Assembly (NCBI GenBank): GCA_046732465.1
Contig: JBKPND010000034.1
Span: 38,488-102,487 of the forward strand
Length of the DNA stretch: 64,000 bases
Direction: 5' to 3'
DNA from: DASUPK01 sp046732465
GTDB lineage: Bacteria; Actinomycetota; Thermoleophilia; Solirubrobacterales; 70-9
This document shows positions 8,754-17,934 of this stretch, one piece after another. The first letter of the stretch is position 1, and each line of letters opens with the position of its first letter. The translations under genes and the position numbers were made by a program. The notes beneath the pieces are model-generated. The model saw nothing but the letters and a program-made list of their open reading frames with translations. It was not told where the DNA came from and made no database searches.

Positions 8754-9113
8754 ATGAAGTTCATGGTGAGCCTGATCACCGATGGCACCGTGATGGAGAA
8801 CGCCACTCCCGAGCAGATGAAGGAGTTCGGTGCACGGATGGGCGAGTACATGGCCGAGCTCCGCGATTCGGGAGCCCTGCTGGATCCAGGCGCCCCTCTC
8901 GGGCCCAGCGCGAGCGCCAGGACTCTCCGCCGCAAGAGCGGCAAGGTCGTCGTCACGGACGGGCCCTTTGCCGAGACCAAGGAGCAGATCGCCGGCTACA
9001 TGGTCCTCGAGTGCAAGGACATCGACGAGGCGACCGACTGGGCCGAACGGATGCCGTTGCTCGGCGGCGCGATCGAAGTGCGCCCGATCGCCGAGCGCCC
9101 ATCTGGGCCGTGA
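8754..9113 (+). CDS. DGPF/YCII-related protein 1
   Basis: A 119-residue YCII-related protein with the DGPF signature in VTDGPFAETKEQIAGYMVLE. The fold is a small dimeric ferredoxin-like alpha/beta barrel and the biochemical role is unknown. DGPF genes are typically linked to ECF42 sigma factors in actinobacteria. The ATG at 8754 is chosen because GAGGAGG sits 7 nt upstream; an open frame from 8715 would run into the conserved leader hairpin. The start MKFMVSLITDG matches the family N-terminus. It is followed 83 bp later by a paralogue with its own copy of the promoter. Confidence 0.85.
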   Translation: MKFMVSLITDGTVMENATPEQMKEFGARMGEYMAELRDSGALLDPGAPLGPSASARTLRRKSGKVVVTDGPFAETKEQIAGYMVLECKDIDEATDWAERMPLLGGAIEVRPIAERPSGP

Positions 9114-9120
9114 GAGCCCG

Positions 9121-9151
9121 TGTCGATCTGGCGTCATGCCGTTCGTCGTTA
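9121..9151 (+). promoter_or_regulatory. ECF-type promoter 2 (DGPF gene at 9197)
   Basis: -35 TGTCGA at 9121-9126, 17-nt spacer, -10 CGTCGTTA at 9144-9151. It begins 8 bp after the stop of the first DGPF gene, so the two neighbours each have a separate copy of the same promoter rather than sharing a single operon promoter. Confidence 0.7.
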
Positions 9152-9159
9152 GGTTGAAT

Positions 9160-9176
9160 GCGGCGAACGGCGCCGC
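9160..9176 (+). promoter_or_regulatory. Conserved 5' leader hairpin 2
   Basis: Same GCGGCG-AACGG-CGCCGC hairpin as at 8717-8733, again 8 nt after the -10 and just before the AAGGAGG ribosome binding site of the downstream gene. Confidence 0.65.
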
Positions 9177-9196
9177 CGACGATCAAGGAGGAAGAG

Positions 9197-9601
9197 ATGA
9201 AATACCTGCTCACTTTCGCCCGGGACAAGGACCGGATGTACGAGGGAACCGAGGAGGACATGAAAGCCGGGATGGGCGCCTGGAACGCCTTCAACCGCGA
9301 GGCGATCGAAGCCGGGGTACTGATCGCGAATGAGGCACTCGAGCTGCCGAGCACCGCGACGACGGTGCGGTTCGGCGACGGCGGCGAGCTGAGCGTGACC
9401 GACGGCCCGTTCACCGAGACCAAGGAGCAGCTCGGCGGCTTCTGCCTGATCGACGTCGACAGCTTCGAGGAAGCCCTCGGCTGGGCGAAGAAGGTCCCGC
9501 TGGTGCCGGGCAGCCTCCTCGAGGTGCGCGCGGTCAAGGATCTGACGCCGTTCGGGTATGACGGATCGGCGACCCCCGGCCCAATTGAGGCGAAGGCCTA
9601 G
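9197..9601 (+). CDS. DGPF/YCII-related protein 2
   Basis: A 134-residue paralogue of the preceding gene. It has the DGPF signature in VTDGPFTETKEQLGGFCLID and the family C-terminal strand VPGSLLEVRAV. The start is the ATG at 9197, preceded by AAGGAGG at 9185-9191; the protein then begins MKYLLTFARDKDRM, as YCII proteins do. The last 15 residues form a short non-conserved tail. Its stop overlaps the stop of the convergent acyl-CoA dehydrogenase by 4 bp. The function of DGPF proteins is not established; control by an ECF sigma factor is inferred from the shared promoter. Confidence 0.85.
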   Translation: MKYLLTFARDKDRMYEGTEEDMKAGMGAWNAFNREAIEAGVLIANEALELPSTATTVRFGDGGELSVTDGPFTETKEQLGGFCLIDVDSFEEALGWAKKVPLVPGSLLEVRAVKDLTPFGYDGSATPGPIEAKA

Positions 9602-10806
9602 AGCCCGTAGCTCCGGCCGATCACCTCGAGCATGATCTCGTCGGTGCCGGCGCCGATCCGGTTGAGGCGGGCGTCGCGGTAGGCACGCTCGACCTCGTAC
9701 TCCTTCATGTAGCCATAGCCGCCGTGGATCTGGATGCACTCGTCGGCGACGTCGCAGATCAGGCGTGAGGCGAAGAGCTTCGCCTGGGAGATCTCACGGA
9801 CCGGGTACTCGCCGTTGCCGAAGCGCCAGGCGGTCGTGTAGACGAACTGCTTGGCGGCCTCGATCTGGGTCGACATCTCGGCGAACTTGTGGCGGATCGC
9901 CTGGAAGCGGCCGATCGGGCGGCCGAAGGCCTCGCGCTCCTTGGCGTACTCGAGGGTGCGCTCGAAGACCCGCTCGGCTCCCGACACGCAGCCGATCGCA
10001 CCGACCAGCCGCTCGCCCTGGAGCTCCCAGGAGATGTGGTAGAAGCCCTTGCCCTCCTCGCCGAGCATGTTCTCCGCGGGCACGCGAACGTCCTCGAAGG
10101 CGAGCTCGGCGGTGTCGGAGGCGTGCATCCCCATCTTCTCGAGCTTCCGCGAGACGCTGAAGCCCGGCACGGGATTGCCGTCGTCGTCCTTCAAGTCGAC
10201 GACGAACAGCGTGATCCCGTCGTGGCCCTTGTCGGGATCGGTCTTCGTGACCAGGACGATGAAGTCAGCGCGCGCCCCGTTGGTGATGAAGATCTTCGAG
10301 CCGTTGATGACGTACTCGTCGCCGTCGCGCTTGGCGGTGGTGCGGATGCCGGCCACGTCGGAGCCCGCGCCCGGCTCGGTGATCCCGAGCGAGCTGATCT
10401 TCTCGCCCTTGATCGAGGGCACCAGGTAGCGCTGTTTCAGGTCCTCGGTGCCGAGTAGGTGGATCGGCGGCGTGGCCATGTCGGTGTGCACCGCCATCCC
10501 CATGTTGAGCCCGCCGCAGCCCGAGTAGCTCATGCACTCCGAGCGAACCAGCGAGTAGAAGTAGTCGCCACCCTGCCCGCCGTACTCCTCCGGAAAGCAG
10601 AGGCCGATGAAGCCGAGCTCGCCGGCGCGCTTCACGATCTCGTCCGGCCAGCCGTTCTCCTCCCACTCGAAGCGGTGTGGCGTGAGCTCCTTGAGCACCC
10701 AGGAGCGCATCGACTCGCGAAGCGCCTCGTGCTCGTCGGTGAAGATGAAGTGCTTGCGGGATGCCTCGTGATCGGGCTTGATGACGCTGGAGGTCGCGGT
10801 GGCCAC
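9598..10806 (-). CDS. Acyl-CoA dehydrogenase
   Basis: A complete 402-residue FAD-dependent acyl-CoA dehydrogenase. The N-terminal helical domain contains DEHEALRESMRSWVLKE, the middle beta-domain has ITEPGAGSDVAGIRTTA, and the C-terminal domain ends QIHGGYGYMKEYEVERAYRD and GAGTDEIMLEVIGRSYGL. It is closely similar throughout to the enzyme at 7047, so the pair probably arose by duplication with the DGPF genes between them. The ATG start lies 125 bp from the start of the divergent P450; a perfect 7-2-7 palindrome in that gap (10864-10879) may be an operator. The substrate chain type is not predictable. Confidence 0.92.
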   Translation of the reverse strand: MATATSSVIKPDHEASRKHFIFTDEHEALRESMRSWVLKELTPHRFEWEENGWPDEIVKRAGELGFIGLCFPEEYGGQGGDYFYSLVRSECMSYSGCGGLNMGMAVHTDMATPPIHLLGTEDLKQRYLVPSIKGEKISSLGITEPGAGSDVAGIRTTAKRDGDEYVINGSKIFITNGARADFIVLVTKTDPDKGHDGITLFVVDLKDDDGNPVPGFSVSRKLEKMGMHASDTAELAFEDVRVPAENMLGEEGKGFYHISWELQGERLVGAIGCVSGAERVFERTLEYAKEREAFGRPIGRFQAIRHKFAEMSTQIEAAKQFVYTTAWRFGNGEYPVREISQAKLFASRLICDVADECIQIHGGYGYMKEYEVERAYRDARLNRIGAGTDEIMLEVIGRSYGL

Positions 10807-10863
10807 CTTGTTCTCCTTCTGCAGGTCTGATTCGCCGGGCTCGGCAGGGTCGGAAAAGTGAAT

Positions 10864-10879
10864 AGTAGGACTTCCTACT
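10864..10879. promoter_or_regulatory. Palindrome in the dehydrogenase/P450 divergent promoter region
   Basis: AGTAGGA-CT-TCCTACT, a perfect 7-bp inverted repeat with a 2-nt spacer, located 58 bp upstream of the acyl-CoA dehydrogenase start and 51 bp upstream of the P450 start. Size and position suit a TetR-type dimer. No regulator gene is adjacent. Confidence 0.45.
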
Positions 10880-10930
10880 TCTTACTTCAACGCAATCTTC
10901 CTTGCGGATTCAACATGCGGAGTTCTGCTG

Positions 10931-12340
10931 ATGTGCAGGCGAACTCTGCTCTCTACTCTGCCTGCCGGGGTGTCACGAGCGACTGAATCGGCACTGGGAA
11001 CGATGGGGGCCGGAGGGGGTCTCGTCTCGGCCCATGCGCCGAGTCTCCCGCCCGGTCCACGGAGCCCCGGTTTCGTCCAGACGCTGGAATGGATGTACCG
11101 GCCGATCTCGTTCATCGAGGCGTGCCGGCGACGCTACGGCGACATCTTCTCCCTTCGCCTCGGCCCGGGCCGCAACACAGTGGTCGTCGCCGAGCCCACG
11201 GCGGCGCGGCAGGTGGTCAAAGGGGATCCGAGCGTCTTCCGCGCGGGTGACGCCAACGGGCTCCTGAAGCCGGTCGTGGGCCCGGCCTCGCTCCTCGTGC
11301 TCGACGGGGAGGAGCACATGCGACACCGTCGCATCCTGCTCCCGGCCTTCGCGGCGAAGCACGGCCAGGCATTCGCGAACTCCGTCGAGACCGCGACGCG
11401 CGAGCGGCTGGCATCGTGGCAGGCAGGCGACACGGTCAGGCTGCAGGACGAGATGGAGGCGATCTCCCTCGATGCGATCCTCAGGCTCGCCCTTGGCCCC
11501 GGCCCCGAGGAGCGGCTCGAGCGGTTCCGGGTTCTGGTCCCCGACATGATGAGGCGCTGCTCGTCGCCCTTCACCCTGCTGCCCTACTTCCGCCACGAGC
11601 TGGGCGGCGTGACGCCATACGCCGGCCTGCAGAAGGTGCTCGGCGAGCTGGACGCCCTCTTCGCTGACGCGATCGTCGAGCGGCAGGCCTCCGCCATCGA
11701 AGACGCCACAGATTGCCTCTCCCTCCTCTGCGCCGCCACGGACGAGAGCGGCACCCCGCTGACCAACCGGCAGATCCGCGACGAGCTGCTCACGATGATC
11801 ATGGCCGGCTACGAGACGACGACCAGCGCCCTCGCTTGGACGTTCGAGCGGCTGCTCCGGTCGCCGGAGGTGATGGATCGCCTCCAGGACGACCTCGGCC
11901 GTGGGAGCGACGAGTATCTCGACGCGGTCGTCAAGGAAGTGCTTCGACTTCGGCCGGTCGTTCCCGTCCTCGCCCGGAAGGTGAGGGAGGAGGTCGAGCT
12001 GAACGGCTACCGGATCCCCAGCCGCTCCGTCCTGATGGTCTCCATCTTCCTGCTCCATCGCGATCCGGATCTTCACCCGGAGCCCGACGCGTTCAAGCCC
12101 GAGCGCTACCTCTCCGGAGGCAACGAGGAGCCCTGGCTCGCCTTCGGCGGCGGGGTTCGGCGCTGCCTCGGCGCGGGCTTCGCCCAGCTCGAGATGAAGG
12201 TGGTCATCAAGGCGATTCTGGAGGCGGCGACCCTACGGGCCCCGGATCCCATCGACGAACCGGTCGCACGGAGACGCTTCACGTTCGCGCCGGCTTATGA
12301 CGCCCGCGCGACCGTGGAAGAGGTCTCGATCTTGCAGTAA
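10931..12340 (+). CDS. Cytochrome P450
   Basis: A 469-residue P450 monooxygenase resembling bacterial CYP135/CYP138/CYP110-type enzymes. The proline-rich entry PSLPPGPRSPG is near residue 38, the I-helix oxygen-activation motif is AGYETTTSA, the ExxR motif is KEVLRLRPVV, and the haem-ligand motif FGGGVRRCLGAGFA begins near residue 405 with Cys412 as thiolate ligand. It needs an external ferredoxin and reductase; none is adjacent. The ATG at 10931 has GGAG upstream, but the ATG at 11003 (445 residues) is an equally plausible start. The gene is divergent from an acyl-CoA dehydrogenase. A lipid or terpenoid substrate is possible but inferred only from context. Confidence 0.9.
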   Translation: MCRRTLLSTLPAGVSRATESALGTMGAGGGLVSAHAPSLPPGPRSPGFVQTLEWMYRPISFIEACRRRYGDIFSLRLGPGRNTVVVAEPTAARQVVKGDPSVFRAGDANGLLKPVVGPASLLVLDGEEHMRHRRILLPAFAAKHGQAFANSVETATRERLASWQAGDTVRLQDEMEAISLDAILRLALGPGPEERLERFRVLVPDMMRRCSSPFTLLPYFRHELGGVTPYAGLQKVLGELDALFADAIVERQASAIEDATDCLSLLCAATDESGTPLTNRQIRDELLTMIMAGYETTTSALAWTFERLLRSPEVMDRLQDDLGRGSDEYLDAVVKEVLRLRPVVPVLARKVREEVELNGYRIPSRSVLMVSIFLLHRDPDLHPEPDAFKPERYLSGGNEEPWLAFGGGVRRCLGAGFAQLEMKVVIKAILEAATLRAPDPIDEPVARRRFTFAPAYDARATVEEVSILQ

Positions 12341-12478
12341 GCAGGCTTTTCCGCGCCTGACGCGAAGGCCGTGAGGCCCCCGCACCCGTCCAATATCGGT
12401 CCATGGTCACTGAGAGCCACATCTCATATTTGCGTCCACGCTCAAGTTTTCCCGCTTTTTCCGCCGATCATCCCTGTA

Positions 12479-14221
12479 ATGAGCCGCAAACCGGGGAGAC
12501 TTCCCGCCGACGAGGGGGGCGGGTTCGAGATGCTTGCCCTGCCTAGAAGCGAAGGCGAGCCTGTCGCGCCGCGCGAGCTGATTTCCGGCCGAACGGCCGC
12601 TGGACCCCTCGCCCAGGTGCAGGGGCTGCTCGCGCTGGGAGCGGCGATCAACGGCGCGCTCGCCACGCTCCTGCCGCATCCCGACTACTACAACGTCCCA
12701 GGCCTGCTGAGCGTCCAGATCAGCGCGCTCGCCTACGGGATCGTCGTCCTCATGCTCGGCGACCGGATCTGGTTCAACGTGCTGAAGGTCGGCAACCTCC
12801 TCGCGGCCGTCCTGACGACCATGGCCGTGTACTTCAGCGGCGACAGCTCGAGCGGCTACGCCATCTTCTACCTCTGGATCGGGTTCTACGTCTTCTACTA
12901 CCCAGTGTCGCGATGGGAGGCTGCCGGATACATCGTCTTCGCGGCTCTCTGCTACGCGGTCGCCATCGCGATCACACCGACGCCCCCGCCGGGGGCGGCG
13001 CACACAAACGTCGCCTTCTTCTCGATCGTCGCGGGGACGCTCGCCACGGCCGGCCTCCTCCTGACCTACCTCCGCCAGCGCGTCGAGCGGTTGATGGGTC
13101 GGCTGGTCGAGGCGTCGAGGACCGATCCGCTGACGGCGCTGCCGAACCGGATGGGCCTCCAGCAGGCCCTCGAGAAGGAGGTCGAGCGCGCGCGGTCCGA
13201 CGAGCGGCCGGTCAGCCTGCTGCTGATCGACATCGATCACTTCAAATCGCTCAACGAGCGGCTCGGCATCAGCGGCGGAGACAAGATCCTTCAGGAGCTT
13301 GCGATCCTGATCAAGGATTCGACCCGGTTGATCGACACCGTCGCCCGCTCCGGTGGTCAGGAGTTCGCGGTGCTGCTGCCGCAGATCGACGGCAACGGTG
13401 CGTTCCTCCTGGCGGAGAAGATCCTCTCCCGGATGCGGGGATCGATGCTCGGCACCCCGCAGGGCATCACCGCCTCGACGGGTGTCGCGGAGTTCCCCGG
13501 TCACGCCTCCGACCCGCCCGAGCTCGTCGCGGTCGCCGACCGGGCGCTGCAGGCGGCGAAGGCCCTCGGTCGCGACAGGGCCGTCATCTACAGCCCCGAG
13601 GTGACCAGCACGGTCGGCGCGGTCGCCGGCAAGCGGAGCGTCGAGAGCCAGGCACAGCTGGCGACGGTGCTCGGCCTCGCCGAGGCGCTCGACCAGCGCG
13701 ATTCCTACACGGCCAAGCACAGCCAGACGGTGGGGCTGGTGTGCGAGATGATGGCGCGGGAGCTCGGCCTCGATGAAGCCCGGGTCCAGCGGGTGCGGCT
13801 CGCGGGGATCCTCCACGACATCGGCAAGATCGGTGTGCCGGACTCGATCCTCGGCAAGCCGGGCAGGCTCACGGACGATGAGATGGATCAGATGCGCCGG
13901 CATCCGGAGCTGGGCGCGAGGATCCTCGTGGGCGGAGAGCTCGATGACGTTCGCGAGTGGATCCTCGCTCACCACGAGCGCCCGGATGGATCGGGCTATC
14001 CGAAGGGCCTGAAGTCGGAGGAGATTCCCCTCGAGGCCGCGATCCTCGCGGTGGGCGACGCGTACGAGGCCATGACGAGCGACCGCGTGTATCGCCGCTC
14101 GATCGGTGAGAGGGCCGCTCGGCAGGAGCTCCGGAAGAGCGCCGGCACCCAGTTCGACGAGCGCGTCGTCGACGCTCTCCTGCATGTGCTGAAGCGTGAC
14201 TCGGCCATGGTCAAGGTCTGA
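12479..14221 (+). CDS. Membrane GGDEF (degenerate) plus HD-GYP cyclic-di-GMP protein
   Basis: A 580-residue membrane signalling protein. Roughly residues 45-200 form about five or six TM segments. A GGDEF domain follows, opening with RTDPLTALPNRMGLQQALE and containing LLLIDIDHFKSLNERLG, but its active-site signature reads SGGQEF. The third position of GG(D/E)EF is Gln, so metal binding and cyclase activity are doubtful. The C-terminal HD-GYP domain is intact, with HSQTVG, the HD pair in LAGILHDIGKIGVPDSIL and HHERPDGSGYPKGL, and should hydrolyse cyclic-di-GMP. The net prediction is a phosphodiesterase with a regulatory GGDEF domain. Start choice is open: ATG 12479 is used, with ATG 12530 (after a G-rich tract) as alternative. 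The 3' end overlaps the convergent MMPL gene by 11 bp. Confidence 0.88.
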   Translation: MSRKPGRLPADEGGGFEMLALPRSEGEPVAPRELISGRTAAGPLAQVQGLLALGAAINGALATLLPHPDYYNVPGLLSVQISALAYGIVVLMLGDRIWFNVLKVGNLLAAVLTTMAVYFSGDSSSGYAIFYLWIGFYVFYYPVSRWEAAGYIVFAALCYAVAIAITPTPPPGAAHTNVAFFSIVAGTLATAGLLLTYLRQRVERLMGRLVEASRTDPLTALPNRMGLQQALEKEVERARSDERPVSLLLIDIDHFKSLNERLGISGGDKILQELAILIKDSTRLIDTVARSGGQEFAVLLPQIDGNGAFLLAEKILSRMRGSMLGTPQGITASTGVAEFPGHASDPPELVAVADRALQAAKALGRDRAVIYSPEVTSTVGAVAGKRSVESQAQLATVLGLAEALDQRDSYTAKHSQTVGLVCEMMARELGLDEARVQRVRLAGILHDIGKIGVPDSILGKPGRLTDDEMDQMRRHPELGARILVGGELDDVREWILAHHERPDGSGYPKGLKSEEIPLEAAILAVGDAYEAMTSDRVYRRSIGERAARQELRKSAGTQFDERVVDALLHVLKRDSAMVKV

Positions 14222-16268
14222 GACGCGCCAATCGCGCGAGCGGACCCGGCGACCACCAGGCGACTTCCCCGCAGAGCTGCATCAAGGCGGGCATCAGGAA
14301 CGCCCTGACCAGCGTGGCGTCGATGAGGACCGCGAGGGCGGTTCCGACGGCCACCTCCTTGATGAACACCATCTGGGAGAAGACGAAGGAGCCCATCGCC
14401 ACCGCGAACAGGATCGCGGCGGCGGTGATGATCCGGCCGCTTCGCTCCAGTCCCAGGGCGATCGCTCGCGGACCCGGCTCCGTCTCGCGGGCCTCCGCGA
14501 CCCGGCTGAGGAGAAACACGCTGTAGTCGGTGGATAACCCGAAGATGACCGCGAACAGCAGGATCGGCACAGAGATGTCGAGCGCTCCCACCCCGCTGTA
14601 GACGAGGAGCGACTCGAACCTCTCGTCCTGGAAGACCAGCACCAGGACCCCCAGGGCGACGCCGATGGTGAGCATGTTCACCACCAGCGTCACCAGGGCG
14701 AGCACGGCCGAACCCGTCAGCAGCAGGATCGCGATCAGGGTGCTGGCGATGACGATCGCCACCGCCAACGGCAGATGCGAGCGAAGACTGGCGCGCTGGT
14801 CCACCAGCTCGGCGCTGGCGCCCGCGACCAGGGTCGACGCCCCAAGGCCGCTCCCGCGGATCGACTTGACCACGTTCGTCGCGACGTCGGAGTTCGGGTC
14901 GGCGTTCATATGGACCTCGACCACGCTCACGCCTCCGGGAAGGACCTGCGGGGGGTCAACGCCAGTGATCGGCGGCTTGCTCTTGATCCTGTACCGCTGA
15001 AAGCTGGAGGTGCCCGATTGGACGAGCAGGATCGAGTCCGCCGGGTCGTTCCGGAAGTTCGCCCGCACGGCGCTGTCCACGAGACGGGCGCTGTTGTCTC
15101 GGGGCAGAACCCGCGCGTCCGCCCGGGTGAGCTCGATGCGGCTCACGGGCAGCGCCGCGATCAGCATCACGGCCGCGACCGCGAGCGCGATGACCCCGGG
15201 CCTGGCCTGAACGATCTGGCCGATGCGCCGCCAGAAGGGCGAGCCGTGAACCGGCGTCGGACCGGAGATGCTCAGGGCATTGATCCGCGTCCCCAGCAGG
15301 CCGAGGATCGCGGGCAGCACGAGGATCACCACGAGCAGTGAGACCAGGGCGACCACCGCGCAGCCGACCCCGGTCGAGTACAGGAAGGGCTGCGGAAAGA
15401 TGCAGAGGGAGGCGACGGCGACCGCAACGGTCCCGGCGCTGAAGCTGACCATCCGGCCGATCGGCCCGACGGTGTCGCACATGGTCTTCAGGCCCGGACC
15501 GGAGCGTTCCAGCTCATCTCGGTACCGGGACACCATGAAGAGGCTGTAGTCGATGGCCAGGCCGAGCCCGAGGACCGTGACCACGTTCAGGGCGAAGATG
15601 TCGACGGTCATCACCTCGCTGAGGAGTCGCAGGGCGGCAAGCGTGAAGGCGATCGAGAGTCCGCCGACGACGAGCGGCAGGACAGCCGCGACCAGGCTCC
15701 TGAAGACGAGCAGCGAGATCAGCAGGATGAATGGAGCCGCGTACAGCTCTATCCGGCGGAGATCGCTCTCCGTGGTGTCATTGAGCTGGACCGAGGCGAC
15801 GGCCGTCCCCCCGACCTCGACTGCTCCGTTGCCGTCGAAGGCGGAATCCACGTCCTCGCCGATGTCCGAAAGGTTGTCGACCGATCGGCTCGCGAACCCC
15901 TCGACCAGAGCCTGAGTGCCACTGTCAGAGACGAGCGCCGGGTCCTGGGCGGGGGTATTGACGCGAACGATCCCCGGGATGTCCGCCAGGGTCCGCGCGA
16001 CCCTGGCGAGGTACGCCCGGCTTTCGGGGCTTTGAGCCGATCGGCCCGGGGTCACCAGGAGGAGCACGGCAGGCACCGCCTGCTCGCCCGTCGCGTTCTC
16101 GATCAGGTCATACGCGCGCGAGCTCTCGGAGTCCGGGTCGGTGAACCCGAAGGGCTGAGCCCGGTCGAAGACAGAGGAACCGAGGAACGCCGCACCGCCG
16201 GCCGCGACCACGGCGATCGCGACGATCAGGCGACGATGGAGATAAGAGAAGCCCCCTAGGACCCTCAC
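14211..16268 (-). CDS. MMPL/RND-family transporter
   Basis: A 685-residue MMPL-type transporter with the duplicated architecture: TM1 near residue 15, an extracytoplasmic loop to about residue 180, a five- or six-helix block with GLAIDYSLFMVSRYRDEL, a second loop, and a second block with IFGLSTDYSVFLLSRVAEA. The paired Asp/Tyr motifs in the helices are the proton-relay signature of the family. It starts at an ATG close to MRVLGGFSYLHRR. Its partner on this strand may be the P450 upstream, whose stop lies 52 bp before this start. Export of a P450-modified lipid is a reasonable but unproven guess. It differs clearly from the first MMPL gene at 3025. Confidence 0.9.
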   Translation of the reverse strand: MRVLGGFSYLHRRLIVAIAVVAAGGAAFLGSSVFDRAQPFGFTDPDSESSRAYDLIENATGEQAVPAVLLLVTPGRSAQSPESRAYLARVARTLADIPGIVRVNTPAQDPALVSDSGTQALVEGFASRSVDNLSDIGEDVDSAFDGNGAVEVGGTAVASVQLNDTTESDLRRIELYAAPFILLISLLVFRSLVAAVLPLVVGGLSIAFTLAALRLLSEVMTVDIFALNVVTVLGLGLAIDYSLFMVSRYRDELERSGPGLKTMCDTVGPIGRMVSFSAGTVAVAVASLCIFPQPFLYSTGVGCAVVALVSLLVVILVLPAILGLLGTRINALSISGPTPVHGSPFWRRIGQIVQARPGVIALAVAAVMLIAALPVSRIELTRADARVLPRDNSARLVDSAVRANFRNDPADSILLVQSGTSSFQRYRIKSKPPITGVDPPQVLPGGVSVVEVHMNADPNSDVATNVVKSIRGSGLGASTLVAGASAELVDQRASLRSHLPLAVAIVIASTLIAILLLTGSAVLALVTLVVNMLTIGVALGVLVLVFQDERFESLLVYSGVGALDISVPILLFAVIFGLSTDYSVFLLSRVAEARETEPGPRAIALGLERSGRIITAAAILFAVAMGSFVFSQMVFIKEVAVGTALAVLIDATLVRAFLMPALMQLCGEVAWWSPGPLARLARLRP

Positions 16269-16320
16269 TTGCTCACTATATGCCGCAAATCGGGCGGATC
16301 CGCGGTTGCTAGCCGAGGGT

Positions 16321-17823
16321 TTAGGCCCGCTGGTGGTCCCTCGGCGCTGGTTCGCGTGCGCTCTGGCTCAGCAGCTCATCGAGCGGATGACTCTCGCGCC
16401 GCTCCGCGACGCGGGTGCCATCGACTCGGACCCGAACGCCACCGGCCGGGACGATGATGGCCCCCTCGGCGCGAGTGCGCTCCACGCTCTCGCTCAGCGG
16501 CGTCAGCATCAGTCGCGAGAGGACCGTCTGCAGCACGACTCGCATCTCGAGCAGCGCGAAAGGTGCACCCAGACAGCGGCGGACCCCGCCGCCGAACGGG
16601 ATCCACATGTACGCCGGTGGCTTTCCCTCGAGGAACCGCTCCGGGCGGAACTCGTTGGGGTTCTCATAGGCCTCGGGATCCCGCTGAATCAGGCTCATGG
16701 GCGTCCAGATCCGGACACCCTCGGGGATTCGCCAGGGTCCCAGGTCGACCGTCTTCGCGGTCACGCGTCCCGCTGCGATGACCGGGGGCCGCAGCCGCAG
16801 GGACTCCTTGATGACCGAATCGGTGTACTTCGACTCACCGAGCTCCGCCTCCGCGACGATCCGCTGCCTCACTCCCGGTCGGTGGAGGATCAGGTCGAAG
16901 GACCAGGCGAGAGCCGTGGCAGTCGTCTCGCTGCCCGCGACGATCAGGGCGACGAGGTCGTCTCGGATCTCCTCGTCCGTGAGCCCAGAGCCGTCCTCCG
17001 TCTCGGCTTCGATCAGCATCGTCAGGACGTCGTCGCCGGCCGTTCCATCTGCCACGGCCTTGCGATGCGCGGCGATCTCACCGTAGAGGAGCTTGTCCAG
17101 ACGACGGCGGCGGCGCAGGAAGTAGAACCACGGCGAGAAGGGACCGAGGTCGTGACGTACCCAATCGCCGACCGCGCAGAGGCTCATCATCGCCATCAGC
17201 CCCTCGGAGGCGTTGGTCAGCTCGTCCACGTAATCGCGATCCTTCGCCCCGATCAGCGTCTCGAAGAGATAGTCCATGGTCAGCCGGTACATCTCCGGGT
17301 GGAGCTCAAACTCGGAGCCCTCCTCCCAGCGCTCGATTAGTCGGTCGGAGGCGCGCCGGAAGCCTGCCTCGAAAGCACCCATGCGCTCACCGTGGAAGCG
17401 AGGGAGCAGCAGCTTGCGCCGCTGGAGGTGCGCGTGGCCGTCGAGCCCGGTGACCGACTTGGTTCCGAAGATCGGCTTGACAAGGTTCCCGGCCGGGCTC
17501 AGAGGCATCTCGTCGTCCCGGGCGAAGACTTCATGGATCAGCTCGGGATCGGTGACCCAGACCGTCTGCCCGAACCCGAGGATGTTGATCGTCACCGATC
17601 CGTCGACCGCGTAGCGCTCCTGGCAGCGCTCGAGGAAGGTGAAGGGGTCCCGGACGTAGCTCAGCGTCTGGGCGAGGACGGGTTTGCGCGGGCCAGGTGG
17701 GAGATGCGCGGGGCCGGTGGGCACCCGCGTCGTGTCCACCTGGACGTTTGTCGGGACACGGGTAGCTGTCTTGGCCTCCACTGCACCGTGAGCGTACAGA
17801 CCGGGTCCCCTATATGTGTCCAA
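16321..17823 (-). CDS. Cytochrome P450
   Basis: A P450 of 500 residues from the upstream TTG. The likely true start is nearer to a GTG around position 17783 (about 486 residues), because the first ~35 residues before HLPPGPRKPVLAQTL are not conserved. The I-helix motif is AGSETTATALAW, the ExxR motif is KESLRLRPPV, and the haem motif FGGGVRRCLGAPFA starts near residue 410 with the ligand Cys417. The C-terminal ~30 residues are a polar tail. It resembles the P450 at 10931 in its diagnostic motifs but is divergent elsewhere. It lies upstream of the MMPL gene on the same strand and divergent from the crotonase operon. No redox partner is adjacent. Confidence 0.9.
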   Translation of the reverse strand: MDTYRGPGLYAHGAVEAKTATRVPTNVQVDTTRVPTGPAHLPPGPRKPVLAQTLSYVRDPFTFLERCQERYAVDGSVTINILGFGQTVWVTDPELIHEVFARDDEMPLSPAGNLVKPIFGTKSVTGLDGHAHLQRRKLLLPRFHGERMGAFEAGFRRASDRLIERWEEGSEFELHPEMYRLTMDYLFETLIGAKDRDYVDELTNASEGLMAMMSLCAVGDWVRHDLGPFSPWFYFLRRRRRLDKLLYGEIAAHRKAVADGTAGDDVLTMLIEAETEDGSGLTDEEIRDDLVALIVAGSETTATALAWSFDLILHRPGVRQRIVAEAELGESKYTDSVIKESLRLRPPVIAAGRVTAKTVDLGPWRIPEGVRIWTPMSLIQRDPEAYENPNEFRPERFLEGKPPAYMWIPFGGGVRRCLGAPFALLEMRVVLQTVLSRLMLTPLSESVERTRAEGAIIVPAGGVRVRVDGTRVAERRESHPLDELLSQSAREPAPRDHQRA

Positions 17824-17934
17824 TTTATTGAGGTTGGTTCAACTCGCCCAGGCACACCCGAATATTCGTTTACAAGTGGACAGTAGGACGTAGCACTTCC
17901 CATTTGAGACTAGATCCACTAGGCTCCCCGGCCG

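Noticed and set aside
17882..17889. AGTAGGAC half-site resembling the palindrome at 10864, upstream of the second P450
   Set aside because: Only one half matches and the second half is displaced; too weak to propose a shared operator.
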